DNA of 64,000 nucleotides, from NCBI RefSeq assembly GCF_902686445.1, contig NW_025920103.1, positions 4,944,783 to 5,008,782 on the forward strand. Direction: 5' to 3'. Source of the stretch: Sciurus carolinensis. Taxonomy: Eukaryota; Chordata; Mammalia; Rodentia; Sciuridae. The position numbers were made by a program, and so were the translations under genes. Below the pieces are notes generated by a model, which did no database searches, was not told the origin of the DNA, and worked only from the letters and a program-made list of their open reading frames with translations. This document shows positions 1-12,195 of this stretch, piece after piece. Each line of letters opens with the position of its first letter. Position 1 is the first letter of the stretch.

Positions 1-102
1 AAGCTGACTAAAACAGAAATATATTAAAATATAGACTCAGAAGTTTCACTTCCATTCTCCAATGCTCCACTCAGTTCTTACCCATCCATTTCAATCTATT
101 AA

Positions 103-104
<2 letters not shown>

Positions 105-136
<32 letters not shown>
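105..136. repeat. (CA)n microsatellite
   Basis: An uninterrupted run of about 16 AC dinucleotides. The rest of 1-2040 is AT-rich and I see no gene in it. A short minus-strand reading frame near 1585-1824 faintly resembles an ankyrin repeat but cannot be supported. Confidence 0.95.
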
Positions 137-138
<2 letters not shown>

Positions 139-2039
139 CTTCCCATTACCCATGGGGACACAGTGCAAGAATTCCAGTGAATGTCTGAAATTGTGGATAG
201 TAACAAACTTTATTCTATTTTTTCCTTAATATACTTACCTATGATAAAGTTTAATATAAAAATTAGGCATAACAGATTAATAAAACTAATAATAAAATAG
301 AATGATTATAACAATACACTGAAATTAATTTGCCATCCTTACTATTCTTGTACTTTAGGGGCATTATTAAGTAAAATCAGGGTTACTAGAGCACTAGCAC
401 TGCAATTCTATGACAGTTAATCTGATAACTGCAATAGCTACTAAGTGACTAACAGGCAGGCAGCATATATGGTGTGGATAGGCTGGACAAAAAGATGACT
501 CACATCCCAGTGGGATGGAGTCAGATGGTGCATGATTTCATCACTTCACTCAATGACATGTAATTTAAAATTTACAAATTGTTTATTTCTGTAATTTTCC
601 ATTAGCTATTTTCAGACCATGGATGACCACAGATAACTGAAATGAGAGGGAGAAAAGCTGCAGAGGGGAATCTCCTCTAATACTATGTATAGTTTCCCCC
701 CTATTTTTTCCAAAAGATAACATACAGTATATAGCTTACTGTACCTTACAATACAAGCAAACTTTAAAGAAACTAACAATAAAAAATAACAAGTTCACAA
801 AGAATATTTCAAAGAATTCTATCTTATTAACATACTCAAGAGTAGTATAAGCAAGATGTCATAAGAAAATAACATTCTGATATAAAAATTCTTTGTTAAA
901 AGTTAGGAATATAATATCCTAATAAATTTAACCAATCTAGAAGCAAAGTCCTCCATGGGAAAAAGTTAGAAAGTCTGGAAAATTGAGATGACAGCTGAAT
1001 GTACTATATTACTGAGATACCCATTGTTAAAGTATTTAACAAGAATCTAGAATTCCACAGAGATAATTACAAGGGTTTCTCAATGAGAAATTTGTTCTGA
1101 ATCAACTCTATAGTTCTATTTTCTATTCACACTTAAATAGATTTAGAGAGTAAGTATTAAACAATATGGCATTTTATTCATAATGATAACCTTGATTGAG
1201 AAAGTATTAAATTGTGATCAGTTACACATCAGTGAACCTGGTTGTAACTCTAGAAGCCTCTGGGAGGATGCTTGTTTCTCAGTAGTTGACCATTATCGAT
1301 GTGGGATCAGACCTGGCTAGACAGGTCTGGCCTACTGATGGGACTATCTAGTGTCTATTAGAATGTAGGATAAAGATAGAAATGTTGGTTGAAAATAAAC
1401 TAATCTCCAGGGGAGAAAGGGTCAGACACAGAAGCAATGCTCTTAACAATGTTACAGTCATCAACTAGAGCAATGGTTCTGAGTTGTTCTTTTAATCTAG
1501 ATTTTGTTCTCCAGTTTTCTGTAAATACACAACTACCTTAGGGGAAAATGGGATTGTGAGCAAAACCTAAAAGCATCGTGCTTACTAAAATGTCTGTAAG
1601 AACTTAGAATGCAAGATGATACTATCTCGATGCTCACATGGCCCACACCACAACAAAAGGGAGGTGTTCTCTGTTTCTGTGTAGACTGCAGTCTGGCTTG
1701 ACTCATCACAGGTTCCAGGAACACTGTTTGGGATGGAAAGTTTCAGTGTGTGGACATTGCCTATGGCAGCACTGTGATTTAGGGCAAAGTATCCAGGAGT
1801 AGACAAACAGGCTATGTCCAACAAAAAGGACCTACATTTATTTTTGCATGCAGTGGAAGCTTCAGAAACTGAAAAATGAAGGTAAAGCCTTGCTCATATG
1901 CATACTGAGATATATCAGTGATTTCAGGTAATGAAGGGTAAAGAATTTGATTGGGTATAGAATCTTGGGAGCAGAGGAGAGTGAGTAGTTAGTTCTGCAG
2001 AGTAGTCAGTTCCTCATTCTAAACAAGACCTGTGGTGGT

Positions 2040-2500
2040 TTTAAAACATGTCTGAAAATTATTTGGCACTTCTTTCATCAAAAGGTGGAATCTATATCCC
2101 CTCACCATGAATTTGAACCAACTTAGGGACTTATTTGTATCCAACAAAATGCAGCAGAAGTGATGTAGGCTGGATCACAAAATGAATATAGCTTTCACTT
2201 TGCTTTCTGGAATACTAGCATTTGAAGTTTTTAGCTGCCTTGTAAGAAGTCTGACAACCCCAAGGCACACAAGCTAGGTAGAAGCTAGCATGAAGAGATT
2301 ATTTTTAGGAATTATGGATGAAAGCCCCAGCTTAGATCCCAGTATTGACTACCAGTCATGGTAATAAATATATATCAGAGTATTCCAGTCTCTAGTCACC
2401 AAGACACCCCAGGCATTGCAGCTTTCTCAGCTGAGACATCATGGAACTCAGATAAGCTATCTTTGCTATGCCTTGTCTGAACTCTCAGTGAGAGAGTAAT
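2040..2500 (+). mobile_element. Old MaLR-type LTR (MLT1-like)
   Basis: The order of phrases follows the remembered MLT1 LTR consensus: a TTTAAAACATGTCTG-like start, an AGGTGGAATCTATATCCCCT block, a TTGAA..CAACTTAGGGACTT block, then GCAGAAGTGATGTAGGCTGG. It is heavily diverged, as expected for a mammal-wide ERVL-MaLR relic. The boundaries are approximate. No internal retroviral region is seen. From 2500 to 3610 I see nothing I can name. Confidence 0.6.
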
Positions 2501-3611
2501 TTTGCAATTTGCAAACGGCAGAACTATAATGTTTGATGCTCACAATGATAGGTAGGTTGGATTGGCATCACCTTCATTCTGCATACTAACAAACAAAACA
2601 AAAAAACAAACAGGAATGTAGAGCTTACCAGTTTTGAGATTATATAGCCAAGATGCGACATGCTGACATTACAATCTTGATCTTTGGACTCCAGAGTTTA
2701 TGCTTCTCTTGCTGTCTCTCATCTGGATACTATAGGACCTTAGAATGGCCTAAGAAAATAAGATACATCCAGAATTTGAAGACAAGTTCATAAAATATTG
2801 AATAAAATAAAATTATTATTGAATGAATATGACCAGTCATCTCTTGGAGAAGAAATCGTAAAAGATACTTGATCTATAGATTGATGCTGATACATAAAGC
2901 TATCATTTAAAATTGAATCAATGAGAAAAATCTTAGAAATTTTAAAGTTATAAGAAATATAATAATGATATAGTATTTTAAGAGCTTATTTTAAAAAAAA
3001 TGAAATAAGACAGAATAAAACAAAAAACTTGCCATTTGTTTCTTGTCAAGGGGTTCCCTGACTGTTTAATGGTGCTCTTTCAGTCTGCTCATAAATATGT
3101 CCTTATGATAAAGAAGAAGGGTCCTTCACACTAGCCCAACTTGCTGACATTGTCCCTATGATCAACTTCATTTACTCTATATTTGCCAAAGCACTTTTAG
3201 ATTTAAATTTAACTGCTTAAGGAAATTGTCTTGCTTGGAAGAGAACATACAACAAAGTTGAGTAAGCATACCATACTCATTTGATGGGTAGTATTTTTCA
3301 ATGTAGAGGAATGTTAGTATTTTGATAGTCTCATTCTCTCTCTCATCTTAAGAGTATGCATCAGTTCCCAGGTTCATTCCTAACCCAAAGAGTCAGACAT
3401 CCTGTTTCAGAAGTAAGACAGTCATCTCTTGAATCATCCTAAATACAAATAGGAGGTCACTGGTGACCCCTCTCTCTATCCCATCATGGAAAGCACAAAA
3501 AGGCAAGAGTTCATTCCATCTTTCATGACTTCACTATTAGGTTATTTGGTGATCACATACCATCAGTAACTTCTCCCTTCTTATCACCCTTCCTTAAAAG
3601 TTTCTTTTCTG

Positions 3612-4210
3612 AAACTTGGAATGGACCCACCATTTGACCCAGCTATCCCACTCCTTGGTTTACACCCAAAGGACTTAAAATCAGCATACTGCAGTGATGC
3701 AGCCACATCAATATTCATAGCTGCTCAATTGACAAAAGCTAGATTGTGGAACCTAGATAGTTTTCAATATATGAACAGAAAAAGAAACTGTGGTGTATAT
3801 ATACACAATGGAATATTACTCAGTTATAAAGCAGAATAAAATTATGGCATTTGCTGGCAAAGGAGTGGAGTTGGAGAATATCATGCTAAGTGAAATAAAC
3901 CAAGCCCAAAAAACCAAAGGCTGAATGTTTTCTCTGATAAGTGAATGATGATATATAACAGGGAGATGGGAGAGAAAAATGGAGGAACTTTGGATGGTGT
4001 AGAGGAAAATGGGGCAGGGGTTGGTGGGGGAAGGAAGGATAGTAGACTGAGACACTATTACCCGACCCTATGTATATGTATGATTTTACATGAATGGTGT
4101 GAATCTACATTGTGTACAACCATAGAAATGAAAAGTTGTACCCCTTTGTGTATAATGAATCAAAATGCAGTTTGTAAAACTAAAGTGTCTGTAAAAATAA
4201 AAAGTATTTT
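3612..4210 (+). mobile_element. Truncated L1, 3' end
   Basis: The translation of 3621-3839 (MDPPFDPAIPLLGLHPKDLK..) is the C-terminal ORF2 segment, and it matches the end of the full-length L1 at 41340-41640. The L1 3'UTR and an A-rich tail follow to about 4210. It is 5'-truncated with degraded reading frames, so it is a dead copy. It is older than the element at 35661 because it differs from it in many bases. Confidence 0.9.
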
Positions 4211-5060
4211 AATTACAAAAATAAAAATAAAGATAATTTTTTTTTCTCATTACTCCTCCTTTAGATTAAATGTATTGTTAACAATGAATAGGGTTTCTTT
4301 AATTTCATTCTGTAACTGGGCTTCTCAAATAGAATTTACTTCTCCTCTCTCAAATGTTTTCATATATATTTTGCACAGAGTCTGCCTTGGAACATTCCAT
4401 TCATGAAAGGCACAAAATATGTAAAATATTTGGACTGATGTTCTTCAAAATAGAAGTGATTAGTTATGATGCTTCAGATGCCTAGAATGATGTGTGCTTT
4501 GCACAGGCCTTAGCGCATGTGGAAAGCGTTCTACTATTTGTTAAATGAATGACTCCAGAAAAAGAACACCACACTAAAAGAAAACATACTCTCCTCAACG
4601 ATGAAAAATTAAGAAAAAAAAAAAAACTTAAAAGTTTCATTTGGACTCAGCTTAAGAGGTCAAGTCCTTTAAGGAAAGGGTTTAAGCACAATACTGACAA
4701 TTTAGCTGTTTCTAAATATATTTCTGAAATTCTGCTTAAATGTTTCAACCTTGGGCTTTAAGGTCTTATTTTTCGGACACCAAGACTTTCACTGTAATGG
4801 AAACAACAAGTAGTAGGGACTTTCCCGCCTTCCTCCCTCTAGGATTTCAAATTCTCCTCAAACACCACCCCTGTTCTACTAGTAAATCCATATCACAGAG
4901 CAGGCTGAGTATCCAGGAGATGGCAAGAAAGTAGGAAACTGGCTCCACGGAAATCGCAGAACGGAGGGAACGTGCAAGCGGTAGGGTGGTTGGAAGGAAA
5001 GGAACACTCTTCCTGAAGATGGCGGGAAGGCACTCCTCGGATGAAGTCAGGCACCCACGG

Positions 5061-5068
5061 TGACGTCA
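5061..5068. promoter_or_regulatory. CRE (CREB/ATF site)
   Basis: A perfect palindromic TGACGTCA lies in the CpG island about 0.3 kb upstream of the first ATG. A full CRE in a CpG island is typical of CREB/ATF-bound promoters. Binding itself is inferred. Confidence 0.65.
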
Positions 5069-5092
5069 CACTAGTGACACGCGGGTGAAGCC

Positions 5093-5106
5093 GTTGCCCA
5101 GGCAAC
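5093..5106. promoter_or_regulatory. RFX X-box
   Basis: GTTGCCCAGGCAAC is a perfect inverted repeat of GTTGCC/GGCAAC with a 2-bp centre. This is the form of a strong RFX X-box. X-boxes close to start sites are common in ciliary genes and in some housekeeping genes. It lies 25 bp downstream of the CRE. Confidence 0.65.
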
Positions 5107-5354
5107 TTCCCGTTCTCTCTGCCCCCTTCACCCGCCCCACAAGCCCGCGTCCTTCCCCCAATCCTCTCAGGCTCCGCTAGGCCCCGACACGGGCCAGTAT
5201 TTGAGGCGGCCCAGGCCCCCTCCAGTCTGCGACGCCGCCCGCCCCCGCGCCCCCGCGCCCCCTGCGCCCCCTGCGCCCCCGCCTCTTCCCGCCCTCCGCC
5301 TTTCTCCTCCTTCTCGCCCAGCGGCGGCCGCTCAGCCCAGCTCACCGTTATAAG

Positions 5355-5440
5355 ATGGCGGCGCTGAGCAGAGCCAGGTTTTGTTCAACGGGAACATGGA
5401 GTCGAAGGCTGGCGCTGCGGATCCCGCCATTCCAGAGGAG
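5355..5440 (+). CDS. First coding exon of an unidentified gene (two possible starts)
   Basis: The exon ends at a consensus donor (GAG|GTGAGT, GT at 5441). Two ATGs in strong contexts lie in different frames. ATG 5355 (A at -3, G at +4) opens a frame beginning MAALSRARFCSTG that runs 28 codons plus two bases to the donor. It is arginine- and serine-rich with no acidic residue, like a mitochondrial presequence. ATG 5396 (A at -3, G at +4) opens MESKAGAADPAIPEE, exactly 15 codons, phase 0 at the donor. The sequence cannot decide between them; scanning favours the first. I do not recognise either peptide as a known protein. I found no second exon in the window, so the next one is either beyond it or unrecognised. 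The MFHAS1 retrocopy and everything downstream may therefore be intronic. Confidence 0.5.
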
Positions 5441-6090
5441 GTGAGTACCGGCGTCACCCAGCTGCCCCTCGAGTCTCCACGCTCCACTGACTGGTGTTTT
5501 ATTTGGGGGAAAGAGGCGGCGTCGGGGGGCTCTGGTGCCTTGGGCCATCTTCTGCTGTCGGCTCCGCGCGGGGTGGTTGGTGGGCATGGTCCCGGTGTTC
5601 CTCCCTGTCATGCGGCTCCTTGCTTCATAAACACACAATGGCCAGGGGGCGGGGTTTCCCTGGCCCTCACCCCAGATGTGGGGATGGTGCAGCGAGACTC
5701 AGGTGGCCCGAGAAGGTCACGCCTGGCTGGGGAATGGGTCCCTGCCTCTCTTCCATGCTTCCTTTATTTGGGGAGGGGGAGGGTGTGACCTGTTCAAGTG
5801 GAGGCGGTAGGTTTGCGGCCTGGCCTGACACCGGCCGGGGTTCCCTCCGAGTGTGGTTATGACACGGTCTTGGGGATGGATGATGGGGCACATCTGCCTT
5901 TCTCTGCCCTCCCTGACTCCCCTCCCACCCTTTTCAGGCCGCGGTCCCTCCTTCCACTTTTGTACTTGTTTGGGGATTTTTTTTCACCTATTTTCCCCAG
6001 CGAATAGTTTGGGTTTTGTCTTTGCTTTCTCACCCCCAGATTGCACTGTTTCTGCTGCCTTTCTCATCCTGGTCTCTGGTCCCTCCTAAT

Positions 6091-6191
6091 GTTCGTCAAG
6101 TGCTCTGTCGCTGGTCCCTCATTTGTAGTGTTTTTCAAGTGCCCTGTCACTGGTCCCTCGTTCTAGTGTTTGTCAAGTGCCCTGTCGCTGA
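6091..6191. repeat. Minisatellite, about 38-bp unit, ~3 copies
   Basis: The phrase TCAAGTGCYCTGTCRCTGG recurs at starts 6091, 6130 and 6168, giving units of 39 and 38 bp and a third partial unit. It lies in the presumed intron 1. From 6200 to 8490 I see only T-rich, AT-rich sequence without a recognisable gene or element. Confidence 0.8.
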
Positions 6192-8496
6192 GTGCTGTCC
6201 CCCATCCTGTCCTCATCTCTTGTCCCGCACATTTTTTCTATTTGTTGGACCTGCCAGCTTCCTAACTTTAGCTTCCACTGAAGAGCATTTTTGCACTTCT
6301 CTTACCCCGCCCTCTCGAGGCCCTCTGTTTTATTCCTCCGCTCCCTTACATCGTTATCTATTGTTATCTTCAGGAACCCTTCTGGACACTCTAAATCTAC
6401 TCACTTTCTGAACCCCAAAGCTGTCAAGATTCCCTCAGGTTTCACTTGGCTCCTTGCACCCTTACACTACTGGCACCTTTTGATTGGTCCCTCAGTGTGC
6501 ATTCACACCTCTTCTTTTTTTTTTAAGTAAATTTGATTTTCCTGTGTTGTCCTCCTTTTTGTCCTGTTTTTCTCTTTTACTTTTCCTCTTTAATTTTTGC
6601 CTTTTCTGTTTTTGCACTATTAAGCCTCTTGTCACCTTGTCAGTTTATTTAATTTACATTTTTATTACATAAACTACACTGTATTCAGTATTTGGTACCT
6701 TACTACATAGAACAATATACACTATTATACTTCACAAATAATAATGTAATATCTGACCTAACTCTACTATTATTGACTAGATGATGTGGCTTGTTGTGTT
6801 GACTTTGCTCAGAGTTCTTTTCTTTCCTACTACTTAACATCTTGTTTCAAAATTCTCATAACATTTTACTCTCATCTCTGCAATTTTCTTTTTCTTGCCT
6901 CATCATCCTTATTTTTGAAATTAGTCTAATATGTTTTCTTTATTCAGTAGCAGTTTATTGTTTTCCATCTTTATACCATCTGCCTCTGCCCAGAATGTGT
7001 TCTGTACATCATTTGATCTAGTCTAGATTTCCACTTTTTTCTTATTTAAGTTAAAAATCATTTCACTTTCCAGTTTGCATTTCTGCTCACATCAGTTCCT
7101 ACTAATAGCTACTCATTTCTCTCAACTGCTTGGATTCCCAGGATAAAGCTCTTCCCTTCATCCAGTTCCTATTCTGTTTCCCTTGCCCTGTTACCATTCA
7201 TTCTGTCTTGTTTCCTGGCTTTTGGTACTTAACTTACTGAAACTTCCTCTTGTCTTTCCCACACATCCACATTCCTTCTTATTTATAAACTTCTTTGTTC
7301 TGTTGACATAGAAATTTATTTTTAGGATACATTGTTTCCAATGGATAAATATGAGGGGTCACATCTACTGTCTGTTTTCTCCTGGAATCGGAAATGCCTT
7401 TGTCTTATGAGGCACAGGTGCCTTTGGACTTTATTTACTCTGCCCTGCATGTGTGATTTGTTGACTTGTATTGATGTTTGAAGGATACTGCAGAGAAGAC
7501 TAGATGAATTAATGAGTAAGAGTCATGAAATTATAATTCTCTGATACACCATTGTTTACATTGAGAATTTAGTTTCAGAGTTATTGGGACACTTTGCAAT
7601 TCTATAGAGAAGGCTTTTGTTAAGTCTAATTTCTGCCCTGCTATTTCACTTAAAAGGGCCTGGTCGTTTGGAATTCTACCTGCTGAAGAGTCCCTAGGGG
7701 CTATGATTTTCTGTATTTGGCACACTTCCTGGGCAGTTCCCACATCAAGTGCTTGAGAACTTCTAGGTTAAATGAAGTTAAGTTTAAATTGCCAGCAGTT
7801 GGAAAATATGTTTGCATCTTTTGAAACTGTAAGGGTATTCTTTAATTTTATTTAGTAAAAAGCAAATGTTTTCCACTGATTCCCTCCACCCAGGTTTTGA
7901 TGTTTAGTGATGAAAGTTTTATCCTCAGTGTTTTTTATAAGAACTAATAATAAAGGAATTTATTAAATAAAACAAGAAAATATAATTGCCATTGTAATCC
8001 AAATGTTATTAAAGGTGGGGGAATATAAATGATAAAAAGTGAACCTCTTTTGAGTGTAGATATCAAGATTATGATGACAAAATTCCTTCAAGACACAATT
8101 TTTAATTTGAAGTTGATATTCAGTGGAAATTGACATGTCCTATGATTTTTTAATTAAATTGTCTTCCTTGTACTGCACTAAGAAGAATGTCATATAATTG
8201 TCAAGGACATGGGATGACATAAAAAATTGTGCTTGTGTGTAACAACATATTACATTCTGAAGATTTATCTTAACTGTCATTAAAATATAAAGCTTTAACA
8301 ATGTGTCAAGAGGAAAATTTCATCTGTGATAAATAAATTCTAATTACAGAGGGAAAACACATGTTGAAAAGTCAGAAATGTAAGTATAAAAAGGAAAAAA
8401 AAAGTCAAATATAATCATAACCACCAAGATAAAATTACTATAAACATTTTGGTGTATGACTAATCTTTCTTTGTTGATGTAGTACAGTGTATGTGA

Positions 8497-8705
8497 TTTA
8501 TAGCTTCCCCTTCCCCCACTAGAGATTGACCCCAGAACCTCACACCTGCTAGGTAAGCTCTACCTCAGACTGTGTCCCCATCCCTTTTTTATTTATTTAG
8601 CCAGTGTCTCTGAGTTGCCCAGGTTGTCCTTGAACTTCAGATCCTTATGCTTCAACCTCCTAAATAATTGAAATTACAGTTGTGTGCCATGTCCAATTTG
8701 TAATT
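8497..8705 (-). mobile_element. B1-dID SINE
   Basis: Reading +, an inverted ID part (GATTGACCCCAGAACCTCACACCTGCTAGG) is followed by an inverted B1 part (TGAGTTGCCCAGGTTGTCCTTGAACTT, then CCTCCTAAATAATTGAAATTACAG). This dimeric B1+ID layout is known from squirrels and dormice. The copy is diverged. Confidence 0.8.
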
Positions 8706-9105
8706 CTTTTTAACTTAAAAATATAGCAAAGATTTTTATATATCATTAGCTAATCATGATTTAACTAATCAGCTTTTTTGGATGTGTTATTTTTTTTTTT
8801 TTTACTGATCAAACATCTTGGATATAGACAGTAGATTTTAGTGTTTAAAATTACTTTGAGGGATGATCAGATCTCATGTTCTGTATTGTTATTACTTTTT
8901 AGGGCTTGAATTAGAATATTGTGACAGGAACTTATTAAATGTTTATGAAATTAATGTTTATACTTCGAGCATTAAATGTTTACTTTTAATCATTCATATT
9001 TCTTTGATGTGTTTTTCAGGCTTTTTGTGAAATCTCTGTTTTTTTCTGTTGGATTTACTGTCTCTATAAATTTCAGAACCCCTTGTGCCTATCTCATGAC
9101 TAATT

Positions 9106-9186
9106 TGTTTTTCTGTGGGTCTGGAGGTTGAACCCAGAGCCTCATGCATGCTAGGCAATCACTCTATTACTGAACTTCATTCTCAA
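9106..9186 (-). mobile_element. ID-type SINE fragment
   Basis: Inverted ID core: TTGAACCCAGAGCCTCATGC, then ATGCTAGGCAATCACTCTAT. The tRNA-derived B box (GGTTCAA on the minus strand) is recognisable. Confidence 0.75.
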
Positions 9187-9984
9187 TTTGATGTCGCTTT
9201 CTTTGACATTGTGGTATATGGTATAATATGAAAATAAGATACAATAAATACATCAATTGTAAAAAATATGTGATACTAGGATTTTACCCTGTTCCTCTTA
9301 TACTGTTTCTGTAGAAGGGTGTTCCTTACATTTGGATTACAATCGCAATTATATTTTCTTGTTTTCAAGATGTCTTATGGACAATTTTGGTTAAGCTGTG
9401 TAATTATGATAATGCAATGACTAGGGAATATTCTGGGATGGTATCTCCTTTATAATGAGGTCCACTGTATTTGTGAACCAGGGGTTGTATTGCATCATAT
9501 CCCTGAAAAGTGGTATTCCCACTAAGATAGGTGCTGTGTAGTTCTGGCTATTGCTCTTAATATTTGTCTAGATATATTCAAAGGTTTCCTTTATGTAAAA
9601 AATTATGCAACAGCTGATTTTGGTATTTGTGTTTCCTTTGGTACCCTTTTCTTTCCCATTTGTGAACTCCTTTAGGCATCCACTTACTCCTTTTATTTAG
9701 GAAATTATCTGATACTGGTCACTTATATTTGTTGGCAGTTGATTGTCAGTAAACAGATGAGAAAGGAGTATTGGATGGGATACTTTAATGTAGTAAACCT
9801 GGGCATAAATTTGATTTAATTATATTTGGACAGTAGAAAAATTATATTAGGATAACAAGCGAGAGCAGTCTGACTTTTCTTGTTTTTCTGATCCCTGCTT
9901 TCCTGATTAGGATTAATAGGTAGCAGATCTAGCTAATAGAACCTGTATTCTGTGAGTGATGTGGAAGTTGCATCTTATTTTGGC

Positions 9985-10196
9985 TTTTTTTTTTTCACCT
10001 GGAATTGGACTTAAAGACACTTAACCACTAAGCCACATCCCCAGCTCCCTAATTATATTTTATTAGAGACAGGGTCCCGCTGAGTTGCTTGGACCTTGCT
10101 AAGTTGCTGGGGCTGGCTTTGAATTCACATTTCTTCTGCCTCAGCCTCCTGAGCTTCTAGGATTACAGGCACATGCTACCATGCCCCGCCATTTTT
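9985..10196 (-). mobile_element. B1-dID SINE
   Basis: It begins with a T-run (the inverted A tail), then an inverted ID remnant (CTTAACCACTAAGCCACATCC) and an inverted B1 ending CCTCAGCCTCCTGAGCTTCTAGG..ATGCCCCGCC. From 10200 to 10905 there is AT-rich sequence only. Confidence 0.85.
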
Positions 10197-10905
10197 TGGC
10201 ATTTTCTTAGACCTGGTGCCCACCTTGTAAAGTGAGGCAACTACTTGGTGTTCTTCCTTGTCTTTTTTTCTGTAATCATAAAATGTTTTCTCCTTCAGAA
10301 CTGATAAAGTGCATTTTGTTTTGATAACTTGATATTTAATTTAGCTGAGAACTTATTGAACATTTTGTCATAATTCCCTTGTTTCATGAAAATTTGGATG
10401 TTCCTAATTTCAATATTTCTGCCTCAAATTATCATTGACTTTTGAAAATCTCTTACTATTTCTCAGCCTTAAATTATTTTAAGTTTTTGTTCATTCTCTT
10501 TATTTCACCTATATTGTTTTTTCTGTAAAGTCATAATCAGGAATAGTTATAGAACTTCTGGTTTCAAAGTAAGTGGGCCTGTTTGGGAGTTTTTCTGTCT
10601 TTTACAGTTAGGTAGGGCTTTATTAATTGTAGTGCTAGAGATAAATTTGTTAGTAACACAAAACAAAAAAAGCTTAATTTTTTCCTTCCTTAAATATTTT
10701 ATGGAGGCATTGATATGTTCTTGGAGGTAGTTTTTATTTTTCAGTCTCTTTGGGCTACTAACCTAATTTACTGTCATACTTAATTAGTGTGATAGAAGAA
10801 ACTCTTACTACTGACTGTACCCTAACATTAAGCAATTATTTTTTTTCATCCCTCTACCCTCTGAGATTATCTTCTCAAGTGTCATAAACTGTGTAGAAAA
10901 TTTAA

Positions 10906-11405
10906 NNNNNNNNNNNNNNNNNNNNNNNNNNNNNNNNNNNNNNNNNNNNNNNNNNNNNNNNNNNNNNNNNNNNNNNNNNNNNNNNNNNNNNNNNNNNNNN
11001 NNNNNNNNNNNNNNNNNNNNNNNNNNNNNNNNNNNNNNNNNNNNNNNNNNNNNNNNNNNNNNNNNNNNNNNNNNNNNNNNNNNNNNNNNNNNNNNNNNNN
11101 NNNNNNNNNNNNNNNNNNNNNNNNNNNNNNNNNNNNNNNNNNNNNNNNNNNNNNNNNNNNNNNNNNNNNNNNNNNNNNNNNNNNNNNNNNNNNNNNNNNN
11201 NNNNNNNNNNNNNNNNNNNNNNNNNNNNNNNNNNNNNNNNNNNNNNNNNNNNNNNNNNNNNNNNNNNNNNNNNNNNNNNNNNNNNNNNNNNNNNNNNNNN
11301 NNNNNNNNNNNNNNNNNNNNNNNNNNNNNNNNNNNNNNNNNNNNNNNNNNNNNNNNNNNNNNNNNNNNNNNNNNNNNNNNNNNNNNNNNNNNNNNNNNNN
11401 NNNNN
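10906..11405. other. Assembly gap (500 N)
   Basis: Exactly 500 unknown bases. The sequence just after the gap is inside a minus-strand L1 near its 3' end, so the gap probably hides that L1's 3'UTR and poly(A). Confidence 0.99.
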
Positions 11406-11515
11406 TTGGGTTTGACTTATTTTGTTTTGCATGATATTCTCTAACTCCGTCCATTTACTGGAAATGCCATAATTTTATTCATCTTTAATGCTGAATAATA
11501 CTCCACTAGGTGTGT

Positions 11516-11561
<46 letters not shown>

Positions 11562-12195
11562 GGCACCTAGGTTGCTTCCATAGTTTACCTATTGTGAGTT
11601 GAGCTGCTATAAACACTGATGTGGCTGCATCTGTGTAGTATGCTGATTTTAAATCATTTGGGTATAAACAAGGAGCAGGGTAGCTGGATCAAATTGTGGT
11701 TCCATTCCATGTTTTCTGAGGAATCTCCATACTGCTTTCCATAATGGTTGCACCAATTGGCATTTTCACCAACAATGTATGAGTGTACTTTTTTCCCCAC
11801 ATCCTCAACAACATTTATTGTTACCATTTGGATTGGACTGACGGGTAAAATCTTTAGATGTAGTTTTGATTTGCATGCCTCTTATTCCTAGAGATGTTGA
11901 ACTTTTTTTATATATTTATTGATTGAGTTATCCTAGAGATTAATGCTTTATCTGAGATGCATGTGGTAAAGATTTTCTCCCAGGTTGTAGGACTCTCTTC
12001 ATATTATGATTGTTTCTTTTGCTGAAAAAAGCTTTTTAGTTTGAGTCCATCTCATTAATTGAATATTGATTTAACTTCTTGCACTTTAGGGGTCTTATTA
12101 AGGAAGTCAGATCCTAGGCCAACATGGTGAAGATTTGGGCCTACTTTTTCTTCTAGTAGGTGCAGGGTCTTTGTTCTATTGTGTAAGTTGTTTTC
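11406..12195 (-). mobile_element. L1 ORF2 3' fragment, inverted
   Basis: Reading -, this matches the ORF2 C-terminal region of the L1 at 40800-41640 (the KVGPNLHHVG.., KAVWRFLRK, and 'NGV-like' wobble regions all recognisable) with many stops. A (TG)n tract at 11511-11560 has expanded inside it at the position of a TATACACAC-like piece of the L1. The 3' end is lost in the assembly gap. Confidence 0.85.
11511..11560. repeat. (TG)n microsatellite inside L1
   Basis: About 24 TG units interrupted once by TA, inside the inverted L1 fragment. From 12196 to 13767 I see AT-rich sequence without a recognisable element. Confidence 0.95.

Larger units (their letters stand above)
4950..5480 (+). promoter_or_regulatory. 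CpG-island promoter
   Basis: The base composition changes sharply from AT-rich to GC- and CpG-rich at about 4950 and falls back after about 5800. The island holds a CRE, an RFX X-box, two AAGATGGCGG-type YY1-like motifs (about 5017 and 5353), a GCCCC-rich low-complexity stretch (about 5230-5290), and a first exon with a good splice donor. There is no TATA box, which fits a housekeeping-type promoter. The transcription start is unknown but probably close to the YY1-like motif at 5353. Transcription from the other strand is possible but no exon is visible there. Confidence 0.75.

Noticed and set aside
1585..1824. 79-residue minus-strand frame with an ankyrin-like look (HSAAIGNVHTLKL)
   Set aside because: Only one possible repeat, no splice sites identified and no second exon. 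The likeness is too weak to support a gene or pseudogene.
4893..5345. 150-residue minus-strand frame in the CpG island
   Set aside because: Its Gly/Arg/Ala-rich composition is what GC-rich DNA gives by chance. There is no recognisable domain.
10882..11454. 190- and 176-residue minus-strand frames over the gap
   Set aside because: They consist almost entirely of unknown bases (N) and carry no information.
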